A stretch of DNA of 7,715 bases from Spirochaetia bacterium (GTDB lineage Bacteria; Spirochaetota; Spirochaetia; JABMQR01). Below the pieces are notes generated by a model that saw only the letters and a list, made by a program, of their open reading frames with translations, did no database searches and had not been told where the DNA came from. The stretch is from positions 1-7,715 of the forward strand of contig JADHUD010000110.1 in NCBI GenBank assembly GCA_016784705.1, written 5' to 3'. Within the stretch, counting starts at the first letter, position 1. Each line of letters opens with the position of its first letter. The position numbers and the translations under genes are program-made. Positions 1 through 5,915 of the stretch are shown here, piece by piece.

Positions 1-2
1 AA

Positions 3-440
3 TACTATTTTGAAAAACTTGATGGAGTTTATAGTGCAGTTTCGGGTTACACCGGTGGGACTACAGAGAATCCGACCTATCGTGATGTATTAACTCATTC
101 TACAGGTCATGTTGAGGCTGTTGAAGTTACGTATGATCCCCAGGTAATATCATATGAAGAGCTTACAAAATATTTCTTTGAAATTCACGATCCTACACAA
201 ACAGATGGGCAGGGACCGGATATTGGAAATCAGTATCTATCTGTTGTATTTTATCAGAATTCTCGGGAAAAGGAATCGGTAGACAAGCTGATAGAAATTC
301 TTGAACAAGAAGGATATGATATTGCCACTTCAGTAACACCCGCAGCAGTTTTCTGGCCGGCAGAAATATATCATCAGGATTATTATGAGGAAAAAGGATC
401 ACTTCCTTATTGTCACTTTTACACCAAACGATTTCCATAA
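3..440 (+). CDS. msrA: Peptide methionine sulfoxide reductase A, 3' part (5' end outside window)
   Basis: MsrA reduces methionine-S-sulfoxide in proteins and free methionine, using a cysteine in a GCFW motif. The open frame enters from the left edge and gives 145 residues before TAA. What is visible matches the family from just after the catalytic GCFW: YYFEKLDGV, then SGYTGGTTENPTY, a VEVTYDP strand, FFEIHDPTQ, GQGPDIGNQYLSVVFY, and near the end the YHQDYYE motif followed by PYCHFY. The catalytic cysteine itself would lie a few codons upstream and is not in the window. The stop falls directly after the MsrA domain, so there is no C-terminal MsrB fusion of the kind found in some bacteria; an N-terminal fusion cannot be excluded. 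The gene ends 2 nt from the stop of the oppositely oriented MFS gene. The identification is sure; completeness of the gene is unknown. Confidence 0.95.
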   Translation, partial: YYFEKLDGVYSAVSGYTGGTTENPTYRDVLTHSTGHVEAVEVTYDPQVISYEELTKYFFEIHDPTQTDGQGPDIGNQYLSVVFYQNSREKESVDKLIEILEQEGYDIATSVTPAAVFWPAEIYHQDYYEEKGSLPYCHFYTKRFP

Positions 441-442
441 AA

Positions 443-1642
443 TCAGAAAGCTTTATGCCCCTTTCCTCTTAAAAAGAATTTATATCCGATTATTAGTAAA
501 ATCCCTGATAATGGAAAAATTGCCATAATCCTGAACATGTTTTGAAATCCCATATTTTCAATCAGCAGGCCACCAAGCGGACTGCCGAGAAAAGCTGCCA
601 GTCCCCAGGCAATCGAGAGATATAGACTCATTGCAATGGTTTTATTTTCAGGATTTATTTTTGCATTGATAAAGCTTATGCAGGCTGCATGCAGAAGCCC
701 GAAAGTCAGTCCGTGAAGCAGCTGTGCAAATCCCAGAATAATCAAAGAATCAGTGAAACTGTATATCATAAGTCGGGTAACCATAGCTCCTAATCCTAAC
801 AGTATAGCAATAAACCTTCCTGTTCCTTGGATTATTTTCCCCGCAAAGAGTATTGGAAAAACTTCAGCACTAACAGCTATCATCCAATACAGTCCAACAT
901 TCACTACATGCATCTCCTCCTGAAGATAGATTGAAAAGAATGAATAATAACTGCTGAACCCAAACCTGCCAAGAAATACTGCTGTAATAAGAATAATATA
1001 TTGAGTTGTAACTATCCTGCTTTCAGCAGTATTCAGAGAAACCCAGCGACTGGTGATTCTGCGTGACTCATTGCTATGTGCGGCTGGGGGGATAAACACA
1101 ATGGAAACCGCGTAAAGTGCTCCCAGTATCAGCGTTCCCCGGGCAATTGCAGCAGGTGTGGGAGAGTCAAATATCCCTGTCATCTCAAAAAAAATCAAAA
1201 CTACTACAAATCCTATGCTCCCGGCTCCGCGGACATGCCCATAGTCATGTTCAGGATCAGGGAGGTTGTGACTTATCATTGAATCATTTACGGACATAAT
1301 AGGTTTAAAAACAAAACCAAACAGCGCAGCTAAAAAAAAGATTACAACTAATGATTGCGATGAGATTATTGCATACAAAATAGTTGAGCTAACCAGAGTA
1401 CAAATAAGCAGCACTATTCTGAAACTGCCTGTTCTGTCAACTAATGCACCGAGAAAGAGGGGGCCGGCAATTCCTGAAACTTCCCAAATGCCGATTATTA
1501 TGCCGGTTATTGATGGTGTCAATCCTTTTCCATGAAGAAAAATCTGAAAATAGGGCGCAACAATTGCGTACATGGCATAAAAGAGAAACAAACTTACTAT
1601 ATATCGAATTTTAATAAATTTCATACCTAAAGTATGTATCAT
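443..1642 (-). CDS. MFS transporter, HcaT-like (MFS_1_like / PPP family)
   Basis: A 399-residue integral membrane protein, the usual length for a 12-helix major facilitator. Hydrophobic segments run through the whole length (for example about 13-36, 45-67, 75-93, 97-116, 139-155, 167-185, 211-240, 247-268, 276-295, 299-327, 335-360 and 369-390), with a hydrophilic mid-loop at about 188-208. A motif-A-like GALVDRTGSFR lies at 65-75. YGHVRGAGSIGF (134-145) and HGLTFGLLHAA (310-320) resemble the 3-phenylpropionate/nucleoside symporter-like branch, so proton-coupled uptake or efflux of a small organic solute is likely, but the substrate cannot be read. Start choice is uncertain: Met1 (1642) and Met7 (1624) both lack a well-spaced Shine-Dalgarno. 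The gene diverges from a PadR-type regulator, which often controls a neighbouring transporter. Confidence 0.88.
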   Translation of the reverse strand: MIHTLGMKFIKIRYIVSLFLFYAMYAIVAPYFQIFLHGKGLTPSITGIIIGIWEVSGIAGPLFLGALVDRTGSFRIVLLICTLVSSTILYAIISSQSLVVIFFLAALFGFVFKPIMSVNDSMISHNLPDPEHDYGHVRGAGSIGFVVVLIFFEMTGIFDSPTPAAIARGTLILGALYAVSIVFIPPAAHSNESRRITSRWVSLNTAESRIVTTQYIILITAVFLGRFGFSSYYSFFSIYLQEEMHVVNVGLYWMIAVSAEVFPILFAGKIIQGTGRFIAILLGLGAMVTRLMIYSFTDSLIILGFAQLLHGLTFGLLHAACISFINAKINPENKTIAMSLYLSIAWGLAAFLGSPLGGLLIENMGFQNMFRIMAIFPLSGILLIIGYKFFLRGKGHKAF

Positions 1643-1684
1643 GTAATTTCATACTTGTCATCAGAAAATCAGCCTATTCTCTCC

Positions 1685-1713
1685 TTGACAAACACATTTG
1701 ACTATCATATTAT
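1685..1713 (+). promoter_or_regulatory. Sigma70-type promoter for padR
   Basis: A perfect -35 hexamer TTGACA (1685-1690) and TATTAT (1708-1713, one mismatch to TATAAT) are separated by exactly 17 bp. Transcription would start near 1720, giving a leader of about 65 nt before the padR GTG. On the opposite strand TATAAT can be read at 1714-1709, so an overlapping divergent promoter for the MFS gene is possible, although no convincing -35 accompanies it. Confidence 0.7.
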
Positions 1714-1770
1714 ATCGTTATACGGTATATCGTACGTCGTTATATTTAATTAGCATTGGTTATACGTATA
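1711..1770. promoter_or_regulatory. Candidate operator region with short repeats upstream of padR
   Basis: This stretch, overlapping and following the padR -10, holds several repeated words: TATATCGT at 1711-1718 and 1726-1733, TCGTTATA at 1715-1722 and 1737-1744 (22 bp apart), TTATACG at 1718-1724 and 1760-1766 (42 bp apart), and the perfect 10-bp palindrome TATACGTATA at 1761-1770 immediately before the ribosome binding site. Spacings near two and four helical turns would suit dimer binding on one DNA face. PadR proteins commonly repress their own promoter and a neighbouring transporter, so a PadR operator is the natural reading, but it is inferred. Confidence 0.4.
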
Positions 1771-1776
1771 TTGGAG
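1771..1776 (+). promoter_or_regulatory. Ribosome binding site fixing the padR GTG start
   Basis: TTGGAG lies 8 nt before the GTG at 1785. Starting at the upstream in-frame ATG (1698) would add 29 residues with no family resemblance and would place the start upstream of the likely -10 element, so the GTG is preferred. Confidence 0.7.
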
Positions 1777-1784
1777 TTTGCATA

Positions 1785-2117
1785 GTGAACCCGGAAAAAT
1801 ATTCTCCATTGACAGAAGCCAGTTATTATATACTAATCTCGCTTATTACTCCTCTGCATGGATACGGTGTAATGAAAAAAGTGGATGACCTGAGTGTTGG
1901 ACGGGTAAAACTCGCCCCTGGGACTCTCTATGGTGCTTTATCCAATTTACACTCCTCAGGATTAATTGTAAGCAGCGGGGAAACAGGTAATCGAAAAAAA
2001 AAGATGTATCAAATTACCGCCGCCGGACTAGCTTTGATAGAGTATGAAATTAAACGTCTTAGGGAAATGGTTAATAATGGGACAAATCTCATGAAAACAG
2101 ACAAAGGAGCAGTATGA
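1785..2117 (+). CDS. PadR-family transcriptional regulator
   Basis: A 110-residue winged-helix DNA-binding protein. The start is set at GTG 1785 because of the ribosome binding site TTGGAG and because the protein then begins MNPEKYSPLTEASYYILISL, a standard PadR beginning. The first helices are at about 9-34 (the signature PLHGYGVMKKV at 23-33), the recognition helix region is APGTLYGALSNLHSSGLI (44-61), the wing is around GNRKKKMYQIT (68-78), and a C-terminal dimerisation helix covers about 80-98. This is the short PadR subclass (about 110 residues). PadR proteins are ligand-responsive repressors, often of detoxification or efflux genes. The divergent MFS gene is the obvious target and self-regulation is likely given the repeats in its leader. 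Its stop lies 1 nt before the start of a small downstream ORF. Confidence 0.9.
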   Translation: MNPEKYSPLTEASYYILISLITPLHGYGVMKKVDDLSVGRVKLAPGTLYGALSNLHSSGLIVSSGETGNRKKKMYQITAAGLALIEYEIKRLREMVNNGTNLMKTDKGAV

Positions 2118-2118
2118 T

Positions 2119-2226
2119 ATGAAATCGGCTGTAATTGCTATAATACCTCAGGTTGGTTTGTATATCATCGCTTTTCTCAAACTGATAAAAAAAATACATA
2201 ATCATAAACAAGATATTAGTGAGTGA
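2119..2226 (+). CDS. Small single-helix membrane protein (35 residues), unrecognised
   Basis: A 35-residue frame that begins one nucleotide after the padR TGA. It has its own Shine-Dalgarno, AAAGGAG (2103-2109), 9 nt ahead of the ATG and inside the padR coding end, so it looks translationally coupled to padR. The protein is one hydrophobic helix (roughly residues 3-23, from SAVIAIIPQVG to AFLKL) followed by a basic, hydrophilic tail (KKIHNHKQDISE), consistent with an N-out/C-in inner-membrane microprotein. Its TGA (2224-2226) overlaps a possible GTG start of the next gene (GTGA, 2223-2226). PadR genes are often followed by small membrane-protein partners, but I recognise no family here. It could be a genuine microprotein or a remnant of a longer gene. 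Confidence 0.5.
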   Translation: MKSAVIAIIPQVGLYIIAFLKLIKKIHNHKQDISE

Positions 2227-2231
2227 GCAGG

Positions 2232-2651
2232 ATGAACACCGAAGCATTGAAAGAGAGTATACTGACAAACGGAAAATTTACTTTTTCACGATCCAGCGGT
2301 CCTGGAGGCCAAAATGTAAATAAAGTCAGTACAAAGGTCCGTCTTACAGTGGCAATAAATCTGCTGGAGGGTTTGACTTCACAAGAGCGAGAGACTCTTC
2401 TAACGTATACCAGCAAATTTCTGGTAAGTAGTGAGTTTCTGCAGGTTACGGTAGAAGATAGCAGGTCACAGCATAGAAACAGAGAAATTGCCCTGATGAG
2501 AATGTTGAATGAAATAAAAAAAGCTGTAGTAATTCCTAAAAAAAGAAGGCCCTCTACACCTTCAAAAGCAGCAAAAGAACGCCGGCTTATTGAGAAAAAA
2601 GAGCTGAGAGCAAAAAAAAGATTACGAGGAAAAGTAGATCCGGATTTTTAG
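2232..2651 (+). CDS. arfB: Alternative ribosome-rescue factor / peptidyl-tRNA hydrolase of the ArfB (YaeJ) family
   Basis: A 139-residue class-I release-factor-like protein without the codon-recognition domains. The catalytic GGQ motif lies at residues 25-27 in SSGPGGQNVNKVSTKVRL, followed by the compact alpha/beta fold (residues 28-103) and a C-terminal tail strongly rich in Lys/Arg (about 101-139: KKRRPSTPSKAAKERR and onward). In this family the tail threads into the empty mRNA channel of stalled ribosomes so that GGQ can release the nascent chain. The length matches E. coli ArfB (about 140). Start choice is open. I used ATG 2232. GTG 2223 would add three residues and would overlap the microprotein stop as GTGA; neither has a strong ribosome binding site, which suggests coupling to the preceding gene. 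Confidence 0.92.
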   Translation: MNTEALKESILTNGKFTFSRSSGPGGQNVNKVSTKVRLTVAINLLEGLTSQERETLLTYTSKFLVSSEFLQVTVEDSRSQHRNREIALMRMLNEIKKAVVIPKKRRPSTPSKAAKERRLIEKKELRAKKRLRGKVDPDF

Positions 2652-2735
2652 AAGACAGGAAACAGGACGCTCGAATACTTGAGAATCTATCTTCCCAATC
2701 TCCATCCTCCTTTTCCCTCACGAGGAGAGCTTTAG

Positions 2736-3482
2736 ATGTGCTTTAATATGTCCATTGTAAAGGAAATAGAGTCCATCCAAGATGAATTCAAGGCTGATTT
2801 TGCTCAGCACCCGATTCTTGCCGAAAAAGCATTAACCATATACAACCTTTCAGGATTTACACATCCTGACTGGCCGGTAATATGCAGTGAGAATCCCCAA
2901 ACAATTCAAATGGTTAAATGGGGATTAATACCGCATTGGATCAGAGATATTGCTTCAGCTGAAGATATTTGTAATAAAACGCTGAACGCACGGGGAGAGA
3001 CTCTGGAAAAACTGCCCTCCTACCGGTACTCTTTTCCCGGAAAAACTTGTTTAATCATAGCAGAAGGGTTTTATGAACCCCATCAGTACCAGAACACATC
3101 CTATCCATTCTATATACATCGGTCCGACAATCATTTGCTCTCGCTTGGCGGGATATATGCTGACTGGATTAATCCCGACTCCGGTGAAATCCATAGAAGT
3201 TTCTCCATTATCACGGTTCCCTCTACAGGAATTATTGACCGGATACATAATAAAAAGCATCGTATGCCGCTGATTATTCCGGAAGTGAAAAGATCTCAGT
3301 GGCTTGATTCCAGACAATCAGCAAGTACCTGCCGATTAATGATCCAATCCGGGAATTCTGAACTTCTCAGTGCTTACCCGGTTTCCAGATCGCTGTATGC
3401 AAAGGGGATTAATAGTAATACACAAAACAACCGGAACCGTTATCATTATGCACTGCCAGTGATAGATTCTCTTGCCAGCTGA
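2736..3482 (+). CDS. SRAP-domain protein (YedK/HMCES family), abasic-site DNA-protein crosslinker
   Basis: A 248-residue SRAP (SOS response-associated peptidase) protein. These proteins bind single-stranded DNA and use Cys2, exposed after Met removal, to form a stable thiazolidine crosslink with abasic sites, shielding them from breakage. Visible signature residues are Cys2 (MCF), the MVKWGLIPHW motif (59-68), Asn84 in NARGETL, Glu110 in AEGFYE, and the His-containing HNKKHRMPLI at 171-180 (catalytic His most likely H171, possibly H175). The GFYE motif is followed by Pro instead of the near-constant Trp. GAGGAG (2722-2727) is 8 nt before the ATG, a good ribosome binding site. It sits directly upstream of umuD and umuC, which fits the known association of SRAP genes with SOS and translesion polymerase genes. 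Confidence 0.92.
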   Translation: MCFNMSIVKEIESIQDEFKADFAQHPILAEKALTIYNLSGFTHPDWPVICSENPQTIQMVKWGLIPHWIRDIASAEDICNKTLNARGETLEKLPSYRYSFPGKTCLIIAEGFYEPHQYQNTSYPFYIHRSDNHLLSLGGIYADWINPDSGEIHRSFSIITVPSTGIIDRIHNKKHRMPLIIPEVKRSQWLDSRQSASTCRLMIQSGNSELLSAYPVSRSLYAKGINSNTQNNRNRYHYALPVIDSLAS

Positions 3483-3522
3483 ATATTTTGAGAAAAGTAA
3501 TTCAGAAATTCAACTAATAGTC

Positions 3523-3551
3523 TTGATTCCTGCATAATCATACTATATGCT
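3523..3551 (+). promoter_or_regulatory. Candidate promoter directly before umuD
   Basis: TTGATT (3523-3528) and TATGCT (3546-3551) are separated by 17 bp, each four of six matches to consensus. A start about 7 nt after the -10 would fall at 3558, the umuD ATG itself. The weak match is what one would expect for a damage-induced gene, but it is a hand-read prediction. Confidence 0.3.
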
Positions 3552-3568
3552 TAACGTATGTTTAGTAT
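3540..3568. promoter_or_regulatory. Inverted repeats over the umuD promoter and start, possible SOS operator
   Basis: ATACTA (3540-3545) and TAGTAT (3563-3568) form a perfect 6-bp inverted repeat separated by 17 bp. A second, overlapping inverted repeat is CATAC (3539-3543) with GTATG (3556-3560). They straddle the predicted -10 and the start codon, a place where a repressor would block transcription. It does not match the E. coli (CTG-N10-CAG), Bacillus-type (GAAC-N4-GTTC) or Leptospira-type (TTTG-N5-CAAA) LexA boxes, so LexA binding is speculation. Confidence 0.25.
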
Positions 3569-3983
3569 TTTATTAAAAAGCAGTACACCGCTCCAGAAAA
3601 CACCATTTTTTTTCTCCTCCATACCTGCCGGCTTCCCATCCCCGGCAGCAGATTATACTGAAGACGGACTGGATTTTAACGAGCTTCTGGTTAAAAGAAA
3701 AGCTGCAACGTACTGCCTGAAAGTTACCGGGGAGTCCATGTCAGGCGCAGGAATCCTCCCAAATGATATCCTGGTTGTGGATCGTTCGCTACATCCGGAA
3801 AAAGGAGATATTGTTGTTGCAGCTCTTAATGGAGAGTTTACCGTAAAACGCCTGTTTCAAAAACACGGTTCTATTATTCTGCATCCTGAGAATCCGGATT
3901 TTAGTGATATTCATGTCGGCCCCGAAGAAGATTTCACCGTTTTTGGTGTAGTGACCTCGGTTGTCAGGCAATATAAGAAATAG
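3558..3983 (+). CDS. umuD: UmuD, autocleaving accessory subunit of DNA polymerase V
   Basis: A 141-residue LexA/UmuD-type serine peptidase (S24 family), close to E. coli UmuD length (139). The self-cleavage site falls at Ala24-Gly25 in IPAGFPSPAADY, the same position as Cys24-Gly25 in E. coli. The catalytic dyad is Ser60 in TGESMSGAGI and Lys97 in NGEFTVKRL, again at the E. coli positions. RecA filaments stimulate cleavage to UmuD', which pairs with UmuC to form Pol V. The remaining C-terminal core ends FGVVTSVVRQYKK. It has no N-terminal DNA-binding domain, so it is not LexA. The only sensible start is ATG 3558 (an in-frame TAA precedes it at 3552-3554), and no Shine-Dalgarno is present upstream. 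umuC follows after 9 nt. Confidence 0.95.
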   Translation: MFSILLKSSTPLQKTPFFFSSIPAGFPSPAADYTEDGLDFNELLVKRKAATYCLKVTGESMSGAGILPNDILVVDRSLHPEKGDIVVAALNGEFTVKRLFQKHGSIILHPENPDFSDIHVGPEEDFTVFGVVTSVVRQYKK

Positions 3984-3992
3984 GGTTTATTC

Positions 3993-5231
3993 ATGGTAGC
4001 CCTGGTTGACTGTAATAGTTTTTACGCCTCATGCGAGCGTATATTCAGGCCGGATCTGCACAACAGGCCAATTGTTGTACTCTCAAACAATGACGGCTGT
4101 GTTGTAGCTATGGACAAGAATGCAAAGATTTCCGGAATTAAGCGGGGAACTCCCTATTTTCAGATCCGTGCTGACCTGGCATCTATTCATGCGGCAATTT
4201 TCTCTTCAAATTATACGCTTTATCAGGATATATCCCAGCGGGTTATGGATACATTACGTCAGCACTGCACCAAAATTGAAGTCTACTCAATTGATGAGGC
4301 TTTTCTTTTTCTTGAAAAATACCGGCTGCCTCTTCCGCTGCTGGGAAAAAACATTCTCCGGGATGTCCTGCAGTTCACCGGCATCCCGGTCTCTGTCGGA
4401 TTTGGAAGAACCAAAACTCTTGCAAAAATTGCAAATAAATGGGCAAAAACACAGACAGCCGGATTGTTCGTGCTGGAACAAGAGTACGAGGAGAATATTC
4501 TGTCAAAAATTAATATCATGGATATCTGGGGTATTGGTCCGCGAAAAGCAGCATTCCTCTTCTCCCGCGGTATCAGAACTGCTGCAGAGCTTCGGGATCT
4601 TCCTGATCATTGGATACAAAAAAACCTCACCCTTGTCTCCCTTAGAACCGTATGGGAACTGCGGGGAATTCCCTCAATTGACCCTGAACCTGCTGTTGTT
4701 CCGAAAAAAATGATTCTTTCTTCGCTGGGGTTCAGCTCGCCCGTCAGTGATCTCGTCACACTGGAAGACGCAGTATCAGCATATGCAGCAACTGCAGTGA
4801 GAAAACTCATTCAGCAGAGATCTGAGGCCGCAGGTGTAATCATCTTTATAAGAACTCACAGACATAAGAAGCCCTATTATGTCGGCAGTCATGAAATAAA
4901 ACTCCCAACCCCCACAGCCTATCTTCCCGAAATTGTGCAGGCTGCAATGTTCGGACTTCACAAGATATATCAAAAGGGATTTGATTATGTGAAAGCGGGG
5001 ATCTGTCTCATAAATATCGACACAGCCGACCGGTATCAATATGATTTATTTCACTCACCACGAATACAGCAACGCGCAGTATCTGATGCTGTAAGGGAAA
5101 TACAGCACAAATTCGGGACAAAGGCAATTACCAGCGGCCGTTCAGGAGCATCGGGAGAGTGGCATATGAAACGAGACAGATTATCGCCAAAATACACCAC
5201 GAGATGGTCAGAAATCCCAACCGTACACTAG
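3993..5231 (+). CDS. umuC: UmuC, Y-family translesion polymerase, catalytic subunit of Pol V
   Basis: A 412-residue Y-family DNA polymerase that copies past DNA lesions, with low fidelity, once bound by UmuD'. Catalytic carboxylates are Asp6 in MVALVDCNSFYASCER and Asp101-Glu102 in YSIDEAF, the same numbering as E. coli UmuC. Further landmarks are VVLSNNDGCVVA (28-39), VSVGFGRTKTLAKIANKWAK (133-152), the helix-hairpin-helix region DIWGIGPRKAAFL (177-189), the little-finger domain (about 240-345) and a beta-clamp binding motif QYDLF (349-353). The C-terminal SPKYTTRWSEIP (398-409) is typical of the UmuC tail domain. The length is close to the 422 of E. coli. It begins 9 nt after umuD with a modest ribosome binding site (TAGGG at 3981-3985), so co-translation with umuD is expected. 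All key residues are intact. Confidence 0.97.
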   Translation: MVALVDCNSFYASCERIFRPDLHNRPIVVLSNNDGCVVAMDKNAKISGIKRGTPYFQIRADLASIHAAIFSSNYTLYQDISQRVMDTLRQHCTKIEVYSIDEAFLFLEKYRLPLPLLGKNILRDVLQFTGIPVSVGFGRTKTLAKIANKWAKTQTAGLFVLEQEYEENILSKINIMDIWGIGPRKAAFLFSRGIRTAAELRDLPDHWIQKNLTLVSLRTVWELRGIPSIDPEPAVVPKKMILSSLGFSSPVSDLVTLEDAVSAYAATAVRKLIQQRSEAAGVIIFIRTHRHKKPYYVGSHEIKLPTPTAYLPEIVQAAMFGLHKIYQKGFDYVKAGICLINIDTADRYQYDLFHSPRIQQRAVSDAVREIQHKFGTKAITSGRSGASGEWHMKRDRLSPKYTTRWSEIPTVH

Positions 5232-5245
5232 TACCGTACCCATCG

Positions 5246-5272
5246 GGTTCTGTATGGGAACCAGTATTTTTT
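5246..5272 (+). terminator. Rho-independent terminator after umuC
   Basis: GGTTC (5246-5250) pairs with GAACC (5258-5262), extended by one T-G wobble around a five-base loop, followed after four bases by six T residues (5267-5272). It begins 14 nt after the umuC stop and would close the upstream operon. A competing CCCAT/ATGGG pairing overlaps it. The stem is short, so efficiency is uncertain. Confidence 0.6.
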
Positions 5273-5346
5273 CGTGCTGCAGGTTACGAGAAATTTGCCG
5301 CTATGTGTAATAAGCAGTATATTTTCTCTATTGAGGAGTCAAATTC

Positions 5347-5829
5347 ATGAAGAAAATACTAAGTATTACCATTATTGCATCTCTTATAATAGCCCTTTCA
5401 GCTTGCGGAACCGATAAAAACAGGGAGGATGCCGAAACAGCACTACAGAAAACTTCTCTATTACAAACTGTAAGTGCAGAAGAGTTTTCCAATGCGATGA
5501 GAGATAATGCAGATCATCTCCTGCTTGATGTAAGAACTCAAGAAGAGTATGACACCAGCCACCTTATTGACAGTACACTTATTGCGGTTCAGGAACTGTC
5601 CTCACGAGTACATGAAATCGTGGAATGGAAGGATAAACCAGTATTTGTATACTGCAGAACCGGGAATAGAAGTCTTACTGCATCTAAGATTTTGAGGGAT
5701 GCCGGGTTTACCAATATCTATAATCTGGAAGGCGGAATAACTTCCTGGATACAAAATGGGTTTGCGGTGGAATCATATTCAATAGGAACTACAGGAGAAT
5801 TTCAGAATTCAGACGTCTTTAATCGGTAA
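5347..5829 (+). CDS. Rhodanese-domain lipoprotein
   Basis: A 160-residue exported protein with one rhodanese domain. The N-terminus is a lipoprotein signal: MKK, a hydrophobic core (residues 4-17) and the lipobox LSAC with lipidated Cys20. The rhodanese fold spans about 40-141: VSAEEFSNAM, LLLDVRTQEEYDTSHL (58-73), the active-site loop VYCRTGNRSL with Cys103 (101-110), and YNLEGGITSW (125-134). The six-residue loop starting at Cys103 is of the standard sulfur-carrying type, so persulfide or sulfurtransferase chemistry outside the cytoplasm is likely; the partner is unknown. GAGGAG (5333-5338) stands 8 nt before the ATG. It lies after the umuC terminator, so it probably has its own promoter in 5273-5330, where I see no strong hexamers. 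It converges on glyA. Confidence 0.9.
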   Translation: MKKILSITIIASLIIALSACGTDKNREDAETALQKTSLLQTVSAEEFSNAMRDNADHLLLDVRTQEEYDTSHLIDSTLIAVQELSSRVHEIVEWKDKPVFVYCRTGNRSLTASKILRDAGFTNIYNLEGGITSWIQNGFAVESYSIGTTGEFQNSDVFNR

Positions 5830-5915
5830 ATGCGGTATGTATATAGTTACTTCATTCACTCTTGAAATTGAGAGAATATCTGAACAGCTCCAACACCAGC
5901 AAATCCGACAAACTC

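Noticed and set aside
1698..1784. N-terminal extension of PadR from an ATG at 1698
   Set aside because: The extra 29 residues do not resemble PadR, lie over the promoter -10 and likely operator, and the GTG at 1785 has a well-spaced TTGGAG.
2668..2686. Partial palindrome CTCGAATACTTGAG upstream of the SRAP gene as a LexA box
   Set aside because: Only five of seven positions pair, it matches no LexA box I know, and it shares nothing clear with the umuD upstream repeats.
3051..3317. Leftward open frame inside the SRAP gene
   Set aside because: It is antisense to a clear SRAP domain, with no ribosome binding site and no family resemblance.
3558..3983. UmuD as a LexA or phage CI-type repressor
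   Set aside because: It lacks an N-terminal helix-turn-helix and aligns residue for residue with UmuD at the cleavage site, Ser60 and Lys97.
4120..4713. 197-codon open frame inside umuC in another frame
   Set aside because: UmuC is unambiguous with all motifs intact; this frame is a by-product with no start signal.
5159..5350. Open frame spanning the umuC end and the following gap
   Set aside because: It overlaps umuC in another frame, crosses the terminator, has no ribosome binding site and shows no protein-like pattern.
5859..5874. CTCT...AGAG hairpin between the rhodanese gene and glyA as a bidirectional terminator
   Set aside because: Only four good pairs plus wobbles and no T tract on either side.
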